In this document: piece after piece, positions 7,315 to 14,959 of the stretch | Layout of the letters: each line of letters begins with the position of its first letter | Numbering within the stretch: position 1 is the stretch's first letter | Assembly: GCF_014845115.1 (NCBI RefSeq) | Contig: NZ_NKUI01000116.1 | Coordinates: forward strand, 1-36,829 | Length of the DNA: 36,829 nt | Reading direction: 5' to 3' | From: Methylorubrum zatmanii | GTDB taxonomy: Bacteria; Pseudomonadota; Alphaproteobacteria; Rhizobiales; Beijerinckiaceae | Notes under the pieces: generated by a model | What the model saw: only the letters and a program-made list of their open reading frames with translations | Told to the model about the DNA's origin: nothing | The model's database searches: none | Translations under genes and position numbers: made by a program

Positions 7315-8075
7315 CCCACCAGTGCCCGCACGATCAGGAACAACAGCGAGGGGCCGACGAGACAGCCGATGCCGGTGTGAAAGGTCGCCGTCAGCGCGCC
7401 GTAGGGAACCAGCTTCGGATCGGTGGCCGCGAGCCCGCCGGCGACGCCGCTGACCGTGCCCATCAGGCCGCCATAGGCCATCGCCGAGCGGGGGTTGTCG
7501 AGGCCGATCAGCCGGGCGACGAGGGGTGTGCCCACCATCACCATCACCGCCTTGGTGACGCCGGTGGCGATGGAGAGCGCCATCACGGTCGAATCGGCGC
7601 CGAGCGCCGCGCCGGTCACCGGACCGACGATGTAGGTGATGGCACCCGCGCCGATGGTCGTGATCGACACCGCGTCGTGGTAGCCGAAGGCCACCGCCGT
7701 CAGGGTGCCGACGAGGAAGGGCAGCACCGTGCCGAGCGCCAGCGCCACCACGCCGAGGAGGCCGGCGCGGCGTGCCTCGATCACGTCCACCTCGAAGGCG
7801 GTGGCGACGATGGCGAAGTCGCGCAGCATCGCCCCGCCCATCAGCCCGATGCCGGCCAGAGCCGGGATGTCCGCGAGCCCTCGCTTCCCTCCCGTGGCGA
7901 GCCCGCCGCAATAGGCCAGCACGAGACCGAGAACGATGGCGATGGCCGAGCCGTGGACCCGGCCGCCGGTCAGGCGTTTCCCGATGACGTGCGACACCAG
8001 CATCAGGCCGCCGATGACCGCGAAGGCCGCCACGAGGCTCTGTTCGACGAAGACGTGTTCGAGCATGTGCAGCAT
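7311..8075 (-). CDS. madM: Malonate/Na+ symporter subunit MadM
   Basis: 254-aa integral membrane protein, the usual MadM length. About eight hydrophobic segments are visible, starting with 'SLVAAFAVIGGLMLVSHVIG' after 'MLHMLEHVF'. A conserved-looking 'TTIGAGAITYIVGPVTGAALG' segment lies mid-protein. MadL and MadM together form the Na+-dependent malonate carrier known from Malonomonas rubra. Start ATG 8075 follows GGAGG, which itself overlaps the madL stop region. The gene overlaps the regulator downstream by 4 nt. It supplies the substrate for the divergent decarboxylase operon. Confidence 0.93.
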   Translation of the reverse strand: MLHMLEHVFVEQSLVAAFAVIGGLMLVSHVIGKRLTGGRVHGSAIAIVLGLVLAYCGGLATGGKRGLADIPALAGIGLMGGAMLRDFAIVATAFEVDVIEARRAGLLGVVALALGTVLPFLVGTLTAVAFGYHDAVSITTIGAGAITYIVGPVTGAALGADSTVMALSIATGVTKAVMVMVGTPLVARLIGLDNPRSAMAYGGLMGTVSGVAGGLAATDPKLVPYGALTATFHTGIGCLVGPSLLFLIVRALVG

Positions 8076-8079
8076 CGGC

Positions 8080-8535
8080 TTACCTCCGCATCGCGGTCGT
8101 GGGTCGCACGGGCGAGGGCGCTTCGGCGTCCCCGGCGATGACGGCACCGGCATGCTCGATGTCCGCGCTGTCCTGTGCCGGCCGCCCGCCGATCCGGCCG
8201 AGCAGGGCCGTCGCGGCGAAGCACAGCAGCACGCTGCCGACCGCCGCGATGATGACGATCGGGCCGCCGCTCACCGCCGCGACGACATTCTGCTGCGCGG
8301 CCATCGCCACCACGATCGGGATGTACATGCTGGCCCAGAACTCGACCCCGAGCTTGGTCGCGTGGCCGAGCCGGTTGTGGCGCACGAGCCAGACCCGGGC
8401 GGCGATCAACAGCATCATGGCGATGCCGACGCCGCCGACATTGGCCTTCACGTTGAGCAGAACACCCAGAAGGTCACCCAGGAACACGCCGATCAGGGTG
8501 CAGAGCGCGAGGAGCGCAACGCCGAGAATGGTCAT
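8080..8535 (-). CDS. madL: Malonate/Na+ symporter subunit MadL
   Basis: 151-aa membrane protein with about four hydrophobic segments: 'ILGVALLALCTLIGVFLGDL', a 'GGVGIAMMLLIAARVWL' segment, 'FWASMYIPIVVAMAAQQNVV' and 'GGPIVIIAAVGSVLLCF'. A polar C-terminal tail of about 30 residues makes it somewhat longer than the core family. The start at 8535 has GGAGG in front; the longer open frame upstream has no ribosome site. It is the first gene of the carrier-regulator operon and is divergent from mdcA. MadL is the small partner of MadM. Confidence 0.92.
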   Translation of the reverse strand: MTILGVALLALCTLIGVFLGDLLGVLLNVKANVGGVGIAMMLLIAARVWLVRHNRLGHATKLGVEFWASMYIPIVVAMAAQQNVVAAVSGGPIVIIAAVGSVLLCFAATALLGRIGGRPAQDSADIEHAGAVIAGDAEAPSPVRPTTAMRR

Positions 8536-8669
8536 CGGCCGCCCTCCGGGCGAGGGGCCGCCGCCGAGTCGGCCGACGTCGCCTCGATCCACGAGCCCGG
8601 CCTGGGCCTTCTGCATGCAGCCGCCATCACGCGTCTCCATCCCGTATTCAGCGATTCGTTCTTATGATC

Positions 8670-8682
8670 GCATCGTATGCAA
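8670..8682. promoter_or_regulatory. Putative GntR operator copy 1 (TCGTATGC)
   Basis: GCAT-CGT-ATGC is a short dyad containing TCGTATGC at 8673-8680. It lies directly upstream of the predicted mdcA -35 element and also in the madL leader region, so a protein bound here could act on both directions. The same 8-mer recurs at 8738-8745 (inverted) and 8767-8774. Confidence 0.5.
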
Positions 8683-8686
8683 GATA

Positions 8687-8714
8687 TTGACTTTCGTGCA
8701 AGTAAGAATACAAA
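8687..8714 (+). promoter_or_regulatory. Predicted sigma-70 promoter of mdcA operon
   Basis: TTGACT at 8687-8692, a 16-bp spacer and TACAAA at 8709-8714 resemble a sigma-70 promoter in an AT-rich island within GC-rich sequence. Transcription would begin around 8721, upstream of the operator-like repeats and about 85 nt before the mdcA ATG. Confidence 0.45.
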
Positions 8715-8736
8715 AACCGGAATTCGACTGCCGCGA

Positions 8737-8775
8737 CGCATACGAACTCGGCCGCTAAGCCATCCTTCGTATGCG
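8737..8775. promoter_or_regulatory. 10-bp inverted repeat: operator copies 2 and 3, or leader hairpin
   Basis: CGCATACGAA (8737-8746) and TTCGTATGCG (8766-8775) are perfect inverted complements separated by 19 nt. Each arm holds the TCGTATGC 8-mer also present at 8673-8680. Lying just downstream of the predicted mdcA start site, they fit a GntR roadblock operator pair. They could alternatively form a hairpin in the mdcA leader RNA. Confidence 0.55.
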
Positions 8776-8804
8776 CGATGAGGCCATCACAGGGAGCGGA
8801 CCGG

Positions 8805-10451
8805 ATGAGCGGCTGGCGCCGGGAGCGGGAAGCCCGCGATGCGCGGATCGAGGCGGGCCGGGCTCACAGCTCGGGCAAGGTGGTGGCCGCCGCCGGTGTG
8901 GTCGATCTGCTGGAGGCGATCCTTCGTCCCGGCGACCGGGTCTGCCTGGAAGGCGACAACCAGAAGCAGGCGGATTGCCTCGCGCGGGCCCTGAGCCAAT
9001 GCGACCCGACCCGTGTGCACGATCTGCACATGGTCCAGTCCGGCATCGTGCTGCCGGAGCATCTCGACGTGTTCGAGCAGGGGATCGCGAAGCGCCTCGA
9101 TTATTCCTATTCGGGTCCGCAGGGCGGGCGCATCGCCCGCATGCTCTATGGCGGGCAGATCGAGCTGGGCGCGGTCCACACCTATCTGGAGCTGTTCGCC
9201 CGCTACTTCGTCGACCTCACCCCGAACGTCGCCCTGATCGCCGGCGTCTCGGCCGACCGGGACGGCAACCTCTATACCGGCCCGAACACCGAGGACACGC
9301 CGACGGTGGTGGAGGCGACCGCCTTCAAGAACGGCGTGGTGGTGGCGCAGGTCAACGAGATCGTCGAGCGCGTGCCCCGCGTCGACATTCCCGGCGACCG
9401 GATCGACTTCGTGGTCGAGGCCGACAAGCCGTTCTACGTCGAGCCGCTGTTCACCCGCGATCCGGCGGCGATGACGGAAACCCAGATCCTGATGGCCATG
9501 ATGGCGATCAAGGGGATCTACGCCGAGTACGGCATCCGCCGCCTCAACCACGGCATCGGTTTCGGCACGGCGGCCATCGAATTGCTGCTGCCGACCTATG
9601 CCGAGCGTCTCGGCCTGAAGGGCGAGATCGCCACGCACTGGGCGCTCAACCCGCACCCGACCCTGATCCCGGCCATCGAATCGGGCTGGGTGAAGCAGGT
9701 GCATTGCTTCGGCTCCGAAGTCGGCATGGACCGATACATCCGCGAGCGCTCGGACATCTTCTTCACCGGGTCCGACGGCTCGCTCCGCTCCAATCGGGCC
9801 TTCTGCCAGACCGCCGGACTCTATGCCTGCGACCTGTTCATCGGCTCGACCCTGCAGATCGACCTCGCCGGCCATTCCTCGACGGTGACGCAGAACCGCG
9901 TGGCCGGCTTCGGCGGCGCGCCCAATATGGGCTCGGATCCGCACGGGCGGCGCCACCCGTCCGACACCTGGATGAAGGCGGGCCGCGAGGCGCAAGTCAT
10001 CGGCGATCCGGCCCTGATGCGCGGGCGCAAGCTCGTGGTGCAGATCGTCGAGACCTTCGGCGAGGGATTGGTGCCGGCCTTCGTCGAACGGCTCGACGCC
10101 CTGGAACTGGCGAAGAAGATCGGCTTGGAGCTCGCTCCGGTGATGGTCTACGCCGACGACGTCACCCACATCGTGACGGAAGAAGGCATCGCCAACCTGC
10201 TGCTCTGCCGCACCGCCGACGAGCGCGAGCAGGCGATCCGCGGGGTGGCCGGCTACACCGAGATCGGCCGTGGGCGCGACCGGGCCATGGTCGAGCGTCT
10301 GCGCGAGCGCGGCATCGTGCGCCGCCCGGAAGACCTCGGCATCGAACCCCTCGACGCCGACCGCTCCCTGCTCGCGGCCAAGTCGATCAAGGATCTCGTG
10401 CACTGGTCGGGCGGCCTCTACGAGCCGCCGGCCAAGTTCCGGAACTGGTGA
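8805..10451 (+). CDS. mdcA: Malonate decarboxylase alpha subunit MdcA
   Basis: 548-aa cytoplasmic subunit of biotin-independent malonate decarboxylase. It swaps acetyl for malonyl on the carrier protein: acetyl-S-ACP + malonate gives malonyl-S-ACP + acetate. Length and sequence fit MdcA, with recognisable blocks 'GDRVCLEGDNQKQADCLA' near residues 43-60, 'YGIRRLNHGIGFGTAAIELL' mid-protein and 'GFGGAPNMGSDPHGRRH' later. The start ATG 8805 follows AGGGAG at 8 nt spacing; an ATG at 8778 lacks a site. It is the first gene of a seven-gene operon; the next ATG is 7 nt downstream. Confidence 0.96.
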   Translation: MSGWRREREARDARIEAGRAHSSGKVVAAAGVVDLLEAILRPGDRVCLEGDNQKQADCLARALSQCDPTRVHDLHMVQSGIVLPEHLDVFEQGIAKRLDYSYSGPQGGRIARMLYGGQIELGAVHTYLELFARYFVDLTPNVALIAGVSADRDGNLYTGPNTEDTPTVVEATAFKNGVVVAQVNEIVERVPRVDIPGDRIDFVVEADKPFYVEPLFTRDPAAMTETQILMAMMAIKGIYAEYGIRRLNHGIGFGTAAIELLLPTYAERLGLKGEIATHWALNPHPTLIPAIESGWVKQVHCFGSEVGMDRYIRERSDIFFTGSDGSLRSNRAFCQTAGLYACDLFIGSTLQIDLAGHSSTVTQNRVAGFGGAPNMGSDPHGRRHPSDTWMKAGREAQVIGDPALMRGRKLVVQIVETFGEGLVPAFVERLDALELAKKIGLELAPVMVYADDVTHIVTEEGIANLLLCRTADEREQAIRGVAGYTEIGRGRDRAMVERLRERGIVRRPEDLGIEPLDADRSLLAAKSIKDLVHWSGGLYEPPAKFRNW

Positions 10452-10458
10452 GGCCGCG

Positions 10459-10767
10459 ATGGAAAAGCTCAGCTTCCGACACGCCACGTCCCGCGCCCTG
10501 CCCGGCGCCAAGGCACAGGCCATCACCGGGGTGGTCGCCTCCGGCAATCTCGAAGTGCTCCTGGAGCGCGCGCTCGCCCCGACCGAGTGCTCGGTCGAGA
10601 TCGAGACGCCGATCCGCGGCTACGGCGAGGTCTGGGCGGCGGTGGTCGCCGACTTCGTCGCCCGCGCCCAGCCCGGGGGGCTGCGCATCACGATCAATGA
10701 CGGGGGCGCCCGTCCCGACACCGTATCGCTGCGCCTGCTCCAGGGCGCCCGGCTGATGGAGGTCTGA
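10459..10767 (+). CDS. mdcC: Malonate decarboxylase acyl-carrier protein (delta subunit) MdcC
   Basis: 102-aa acyl carrier subunit. In this family a serine near residue 25-30 carries the 2'-(5''-phosphoribosyl)-3'-dephospho-CoA group; here S28 in 'ITGVVASGNLEVLLE' is the evident candidate, matching the CitD-like context. The rest has the expected 'SVEIETPIRGYGEVW' core. It sits between mdcA and mdcD with gaps of 7 and 2 nt, so the stoichiometric subunits are translated together. MdcB and MdcG, encoded downstream, make and attach the prosthetic group. Confidence 0.95.
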   Translation: MEKLSFRHATSRALPGAKAQAITGVVASGNLEVLLERALAPTECSVEIETPIRGYGEVWAAVVADFVARAQPGGLRITINDGGARPDTVSLRLLQGARLMEV

Positions 10768-10769
10768 CG

Positions 10770-11702
10770 ATGAGCGAACGGATCATCGATCCGGCCTCCA
10801 AGGGCTGGGCCACGAGCTGGTACGAGGCGAGCGCCCGCGCCCGCATCGACGGTCTTCTCGATGCCGGATCCTTCCGCGAGGTCATCGGCCCCGAGCAGCG
10901 CCGGATGAGCCCGCATCTGCCGCTGTTCGATCTGCCGCGCGCCTTCGATGACGGCATGATCGTCGGCTCGGGCCGCCTCGACGGCAAAGCCGTCCTCGTC
11001 GCCGCGCAGGAGGGCCGCTTCATGGGCGGCGCCTTCGGCGAGGTGCACGGCGCCAAGCTCGTCGGCCTGCTGCGGGCCGCCCTGGTCCTCAAGCCGGAAG
11101 CCGTGTTGATCCTGTTCGATACCGGCGGCGTGCGCCTGCAGGAGGCCAATGCCGGCGAGACCGCCATCGCCGAGGTGATGCGGGCGATCACGCAGGTGCG
11201 CTCGGCCGGCGTGCCGGTGATCGGCCTGATCGGCGGCCGGGCCGGCGCCTATGGAGGCGGCGGCCTGATCGCGGCGACCTGCTCGCGGCTCGTCGTCTCC
11301 GAGGGCGGGCGCATCTCCGTCTCGGGGCCGGAGGTGATCGAGACCAACAAGGGCGCGGAGGAGTTCGACTCCCGTGACCGCGCTTTGGTCTGGCGCACCA
11401 TGGGCGGCAAGCATCGCCGGCTCACCGGCGGCGCCGACGCCTATGCCGACGACACGGTCCAAGCGTTCCGCCGGGCGGCGCTCGACCTGATCGGGCGGGC
11501 GCCTGCCTTCGATCTCGCCACCCTGGAGGCCGAGCAGAAGCGCCTGGAAGAGCGCATGGCCCGCTTCGGCGATTGTCGCGACGCCACCGAGATCTGGGGA
11601 CGGCTCGGCGTGAACGACCCGGAGGCGGTGCCGGCCCTGACCACGGCCGCGTTCGAGACCCTGCTCGCTAGCCTCGGGGAGACGACCCATGACGCGCGCT
11701 AA
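10770..11702 (+). CDS. mdcD: Malonate decarboxylase beta subunit MdcD
   Basis: 310-aa carboxyltransferase-fold subunit. With MdcE it decarboxylates malonyl-S-ACP to acetyl-S-ACP and CO2. Crotonase/carboxyltransferase features include 'MGGAFGEVHGAKLVGLL', 'LFDTGGVRLQEANAGE' and the Gly-rich oxyanion region 'GGRAGAYGGGGLIAAT'. Start ATG 10770 is 2 nt after mdcC with AGG upstream. Its 3' end overlaps mdcE by 14 nt, implying tight coupling of the two halves of the active site. Confidence 0.95.
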   Translation: MSERIIDPASKGWATSWYEASARARIDGLLDAGSFREVIGPEQRRMSPHLPLFDLPRAFDDGMIVGSGRLDGKAVLVAAQEGRFMGGAFGEVHGAKLVGLLRAALVLKPEAVLILFDTGGVRLQEANAGETAIAEVMRAITQVRSAGVPVIGLIGGRAGAYGGGGLIAATCSRLVVSEGGRISVSGPEVIETNKGAEEFDSRDRALVWRTMGGKHRRLTGGADAYADDTVQAFRRAALDLIGRAPAFDLATLEAEQKRLEERMARFGDCRDATEIWGRLGVNDPEAVPALTTAAFETLLASLGETTHDAR

Positions 11703-12420
11703 CACGACGCTTCCCGAAATCCTGTCAGCGCTGTTTCCCGAGGGCCATTCGGTCACCGTCGAGGACGGGCTCGTCAGCGGCGAGGGCCCGTTCCGGGGTG
11801 GCCGGCTCGCGGTGATCGGCATCGACGGCGACACGGCGCTCGGCGTCGATGGCGCCTGCCGGCTCGCGGCCGATGTCCTCGACGTGGTGCGCCGGGGCGA
11901 CGGCACGCCGATCCTCGTGGCGATCGATTCCGACAGCCAGCGCATGAGCCGGCGCGACGAGCTGCTCGGCCTCAACGAATATCTGGCGCATCTCGCCAAG
12001 ACGCTGCTGCTCGCCGATGCGCACGGTCACCCGACCGTCGGGCTGATCTACGGCCACTCGGCGGCGGGTGCCTTCATCGCCACGGCTCTGGCGACCCGCG
12101 TCCTCGTTGGCCTGCCGGGGGCGAATCCGAGCGTGATGGACCTGCCTTCCGTGGCGCGGGTCACCAAACTGCCCCTTGACCGGCTGGAAGCGATGGCCAA
12201 GGATACGCCGGTCTTCGCTCCCGGCCTCGACAACATGGTCCGCACCGGTGCGGTCGAGGCCGTGCTCGACCCCGACCGACCGTTGGCCGAGCAGATCGCC
12301 GCCGTGATCGATGCACTGCCCGTGGAGGATACCCGCGACCGCGCCGGGCGCGAGCGCGGCGGAAGGCCCGTCGCGGAGACGATCGCCGCGCAGGTGATCC
12401 GGGACATGCGCCTTGGCTGA
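11689..12420 (+). CDS. mdcE: Malonate decarboxylase gamma subunit MdcE
   Basis: 243-aa partner of MdcD in malonyl-ACP decarboxylation. It shows the carboxyltransferase-like core 'ILVAIDSDSQRMSRRDE' followed by 'GLIYGHSAAGAFIATALAT', the oxyanion-hole type Gly/Ala-rich segment. GGGGAG precedes the ATG at 11689, which lies within the 3' end of mdcD. The gene ends 8 nt past the TTG start of mdcG, continuing the coupled operon. Confidence 0.95.
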   Translation: MTRANTTLPEILSALFPEGHSVTVEDGLVSGEGPFRGGRLAVIGIDGDTALGVDGACRLAADVLDVVRRGDGTPILVAIDSDSQRMSRRDELLGLNEYLAHLAKTLLLADAHGHPTVGLIYGHSAAGAFIATALATRVLVGLPGANPSVMDLPSVARVTKLPLDRLEAMAKDTPVFAPGLDNMVRTGAVEAVLDPDRPLAEQIAAVIDALPVEDTRDRAGRERGGRPVAETIAAQVIRDMRLG

Positions 12421-13069
12421 GGCCTATCGGCGCCACGACCTCCTCGACGTAGAACCGGATGCGTGGCGGGCGGCGGTGGCCGCTCGGGCGGACCTTGCAG
12501 CTTTGCCGCACGTCGCGGCCTGGGTGGAGGAAGGTCGCCCGGTCATCCTGCGGCGCTCGCATCCGGGGGAGGCGGGGCTGGTGCCGGTCGGCCTGCCGCT
12601 GCCGCCGCGCGACGGTAAGCGCCGCGTCGGCCTCGCTCTCCCCCCCGAGTCGGTGCGCCTGCGCCCGCCCGCGCGGTTGACCGACATGCGTGACACCTGC
12701 CCGGCCGCCTGGGTCAGGACAGTCGAGGCCATCGTCGCGCTCGGCGCTTGCCACGGCCTGGCGCCGCGTCCGTTCGGCAGCCTGCTCTGGCAGAGCCTGA
12801 CCGGCCTGAGCTATCTCTCCGAAAAATCGGACCTCGATCTGCTCTGGCCAGTCTCCGGCGTGGTGCCGCCTGGATTCCTTGCTTGCCTTGCCGACATCGA
12901 GAGGCGGGCGCCGATGCGCCTCGACGGCGAGCTTCTGCTGCCGGACGGCGGTGGGGTGAACTGGCGCGAACTGCACGCCGCCGCCCCCGGCGACACGGTT
13001 CTGGTCAAGCACCGCGACCGCCTCGCCCTGCGTGCGGCCGCCGGTGTTCTGGCGGGAGATCCCGAATGA
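12413..13069 (+). CDS. mdcG: Malonate decarboxylase holo-ACP synthase MdcG
   Basis: 218-aa phosphoribosyl-dephospho-CoA transferase that loads the prosthetic group on MdcC. The nucleotidyltransferase signature is present: 'GSLLWQSLTGLSYLSEKSDLD' contains the G-S pair (122-123) and the catalytic-type aspartates D140 and D142. Start is TTG at 12413, overlapping the mdcE stop by 8 nt; no ATG or GTG fits better. The stop overlaps the mdcB ATG (ATGA). Loss of this gene would leave MdcC in its apo form. Confidence 0.93.
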   Translation: MAEAYRRHDLLDVEPDAWRAAVAARADLAALPHVAAWVEEGRPVILRRSHPGEAGLVPVGLPLPPRDGKRRVGLALPPESVRLRPPARLTDMRDTCPAAWVRTVEAIVALGACHGLAPRPFGSLLWQSLTGLSYLSEKSDLDLLWPVSGVVPPGFLACLADIERRAPMRLDGELLLPDGGGVNWRELHAAAPGDTVLVKHRDRLALRAAAGVLAGDPE

Positions 13070-13923
13070 ATCCGCTCCCGGCGCTGGCCGCGCTTCCCAA
13101 GGACGCTGGGTGCCCGGCGGCAGACGGGATCGCACGGGCTGCCGCCTGCGCCCTGCGCCTCGAACTCGAAACGTATCCGAAGCCCGGCCTCGTCAGCCAC
13201 GTCGATCCGGGAAGCCACTCCGACATGGATGCGGGCACCTTCCGGGCGAGCACCCAAGCGATCACGCCGTTCTTTCGTGGTTTGGCCATCGCGGGAGCAG
13301 AGGGTGCACCGATGCCGGTCCTGCGCCGCATCGGCCTCGACGCTGAGGCGGCGATGCGGGCGGCGACGGGCGGCGTGAATACCCATCGCGGCGCGATTTT
13401 CGGGCTCGGCCTGCTCTGTGCCGCCGCCGGGGCCCTGCCTCGGCCGGCGGCCGGAGCGCTGGGCGGCCTCGTGCGCGCGCGCTACGGCGCGGCGATCCTT
13501 GCCGGCCCCGTGCTGCTGCACGCCCCCGGCGCACGGGCACGCCGCCGCCACGGCGTCGGCGGCGCGCCGGCCGAGGCCGCCGCCGGCTTCCCGAGCCTCT
13601 ACCGCATCGGCTTGCCGGCGCTGCGGCGCGCCCGGCAAGCGCGTCCCGGCGACGAGGAGGCCGCGCGGGTGGAGGCCTGCCTCGCCCTGATCGCGCATGT
13701 CGAGGACACGAATCTGCTTCACAGGGGCGGGCAGGACGGGTTCGTGTTCGCGCGCGAGCAAGCCGCGCGCTTCGTCGCGGCGGGCGGAGTCGCCCAGCCG
13801 GATTGGCGGGCACGTGCCAAGGCCCTGCACAGCGCCTTCGTCGCCCGCAACCTCAGTCCCGGCGGCGCGGCCGACCTGCTCGCCATGACCCTGTTCGTCG
13901 ACGGGATCGAGGCCGCCCCATGA
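13066..13923 (+). CDS. mdcB: Triphosphoribosyl-dephospho-CoA synthase MdcB (CitG family)
   Basis: 285-aa CitG-type enzyme that joins ATP and dephospho-CoA to give the prosthetic-group precursor used by MdcG. Family blocks visible: 'LRLELETYPKPGLVSHVDPGS' (near residues 24-44, metal/substrate site), 'GGVNTHRGAIFGLGLL' (about 101-116) and 'VEDTNLLHRGG' (about 212-222). The start ATG overlaps the mdcG stop (ATGA) and its own stop overlaps the mdcH start. The segment 'LGGLVRARYGAAIL' is Ala/Arg-rich but in frame throughout. Placing mdcB after mdcG differs from the order I recall for Klebsiella (A-B-C-D-E-F-G-H). Confidence 0.93.
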   Translation: MNPLPALAALPKDAGCPAADGIARAAACALRLELETYPKPGLVSHVDPGSHSDMDAGTFRASTQAITPFFRGLAIAGAEGAPMPVLRRIGLDAEAAMRAATGGVNTHRGAIFGLGLLCAAAGALPRPAAGALGGLVRARYGAAILAGPVLLHAPGARARRRHGVGGAPAEAAAGFPSLYRIGLPALRRARQARPGDEEAARVEACLALIAHVEDTNLLHRGGQDGFVFAREQAARFVAAGGVAQPDWRARAKALHSAFVARNLSPGGAADLLAMTLFVDGIEAAP

Positions 13924-14843
13924 CCCTCGCGGTCCTGCTGTCGGGCCAGGGCGGCCAGCATCCGGGGATGTTCGATCTCACCGCCGACTGGCCCGCCGCC
14001 GCGCCGGTTTTCGCGGCGGCGGAGCGCATCCTTGGTTCTGACGCGCGAAAACTCGTCCGCGCCCCCGGCGCGGATCTGCACGGCAACCGCACGGGCCAGA
14101 TCCTCTGCTGCGTCGCCGCTCTGGCGGGCTGGACCGTGGTGGAGGCGGCCCGCCCCGCCCGCGTGATCGTCGCCGGCTACAGCATCGGCGATCTCGCCGC
14201 CTGGGGCTGTGCCGGCCGCTTCGATGCGGAGACGATCCTGCGCCTCGCCGCCATCCGCGCCGAGGCCATGGATGCGGCGGGCGGCGCCGGAGCTGGCCTC
14301 GCCGGCATCCGGGGTCTGCCGCTCGCGGCCGTCGAGACCCTGGCCGGCAGACATGGTTGCCATCTCGCCATCCGCAACGCCTCCGACAGCGGCGTCGTCG
14401 GCGGTCCGAGTCCGGCCCTCGAACAGCTCTGTGAAGACGCCCGCGCGGCCGGTGCCGCCAAAGCCGTGATCCTGGCAGTGCGGACTCCCTCGCACACGCC
14501 GCTTCTGCGCGAGGCGAGCCAAAGTTTCGAGAACGCCCTCGCGGAAGAACAACTGCAACGTCCAGCACGGGCCGCGCCGCGGCTGATCAGCGGGCTCGAC
14601 GGTGACCCTGTCTTCGATGGGCGAGCGGGGCTCGTGAAGCTCGCGCGCCAGATCTCGCAAACGATCGACTGGGCCGCGTGCCTGGAGGCCTGTCAGGAAT
14701 ACGGGAGCGACACCGTGCTGGAACTCGGCCCGGGCCACGCCCTCGCAACCATGGCCCGCGACGCGATTCCGGGAGCCCGCATCCACGCCCTCGACGAATT
14801 CCGCTCTGCAGCCGGCGTGGTCGATTGGCTCAAGGCCAGCTGA
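13920..14843 (+). CDS. mdcH: Malonyl-CoA:ACP transacylase-type subunit MdcH
   Basis: 307-aa FabD-fold transferase that charges the MdcC thiol with malonyl from malonyl-CoA to start the catalytic cycle. FabD hallmarks: 'LLSGQGGQHPGM' at the N-terminus, nucleophile S88 in 'AGYSIGD', Arg113 in 'AIRAEAM' and catalytic H192 in 'RTPSHTPLL'. 'VLELGPGHAL' near the C-terminus is also typical. It is the last gene of the operon, overlapping mdcB by 4 nt. No convincing intrinsic terminator follows; an AT-rich stretch begins near 14918. Confidence 0.94.
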   Translation: MTLAVLLSGQGGQHPGMFDLTADWPAAAPVFAAAERILGSDARKLVRAPGADLHGNRTGQILCCVAALAGWTVVEAARPARVIVAGYSIGDLAAWGCAGRFDAETILRLAAIRAEAMDAAGGAGAGLAGIRGLPLAAVETLAGRHGCHLAIRNASDSGVVGGPSPALEQLCEDARAAGAAKAVILAVRTPSHTPLLREASQSFENALAEEQLQRPARAAPRLISGLDGDPVFDGRAGLVKLARQISQTIDWAACLEACQEYGSDTVLELGPGHALATMARDAIPGARIHALDEFRSAAGVVDWLKAS

Positions 14844-14959
14844 GCCGGCCCTGATCGAGTGGTGTGGGCGCACCGCATCCGAGACGTCGTTCCGATCGAA
14901 AGAAGTGCAGGGGCGAGTTAAGGCATTTTCATTTTGATTTGAATTATACCAAGTATCCG
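14844..14959. other. AT-rich intergenic stretch after mdcH
   Basis: No gene is seen. Bases 14918-14950 are strikingly AT-rich for this genome (TTTTCATTTTGATTTGAATT). On the minus strand they include TATAAT, but no matching -35 element was found. The stretch abuts the degraded 3' end of the PPK2 pseudogene and may be foreign or remnant DNA. Confidence 0.4.

Noticed and set aside
8787..10547. 586-codon open frame antisense to mdcA
   Set aside because: High-GC shadow frame; the opposite strand encodes unmistakable MdcA with full family length.
14918..14950. AT-rich tract with TATAAT as a promoter on the minus strand
   Set aside because: No acceptable -35 and no gene downstream in that direction other than the 3' end of mdcH antisense.
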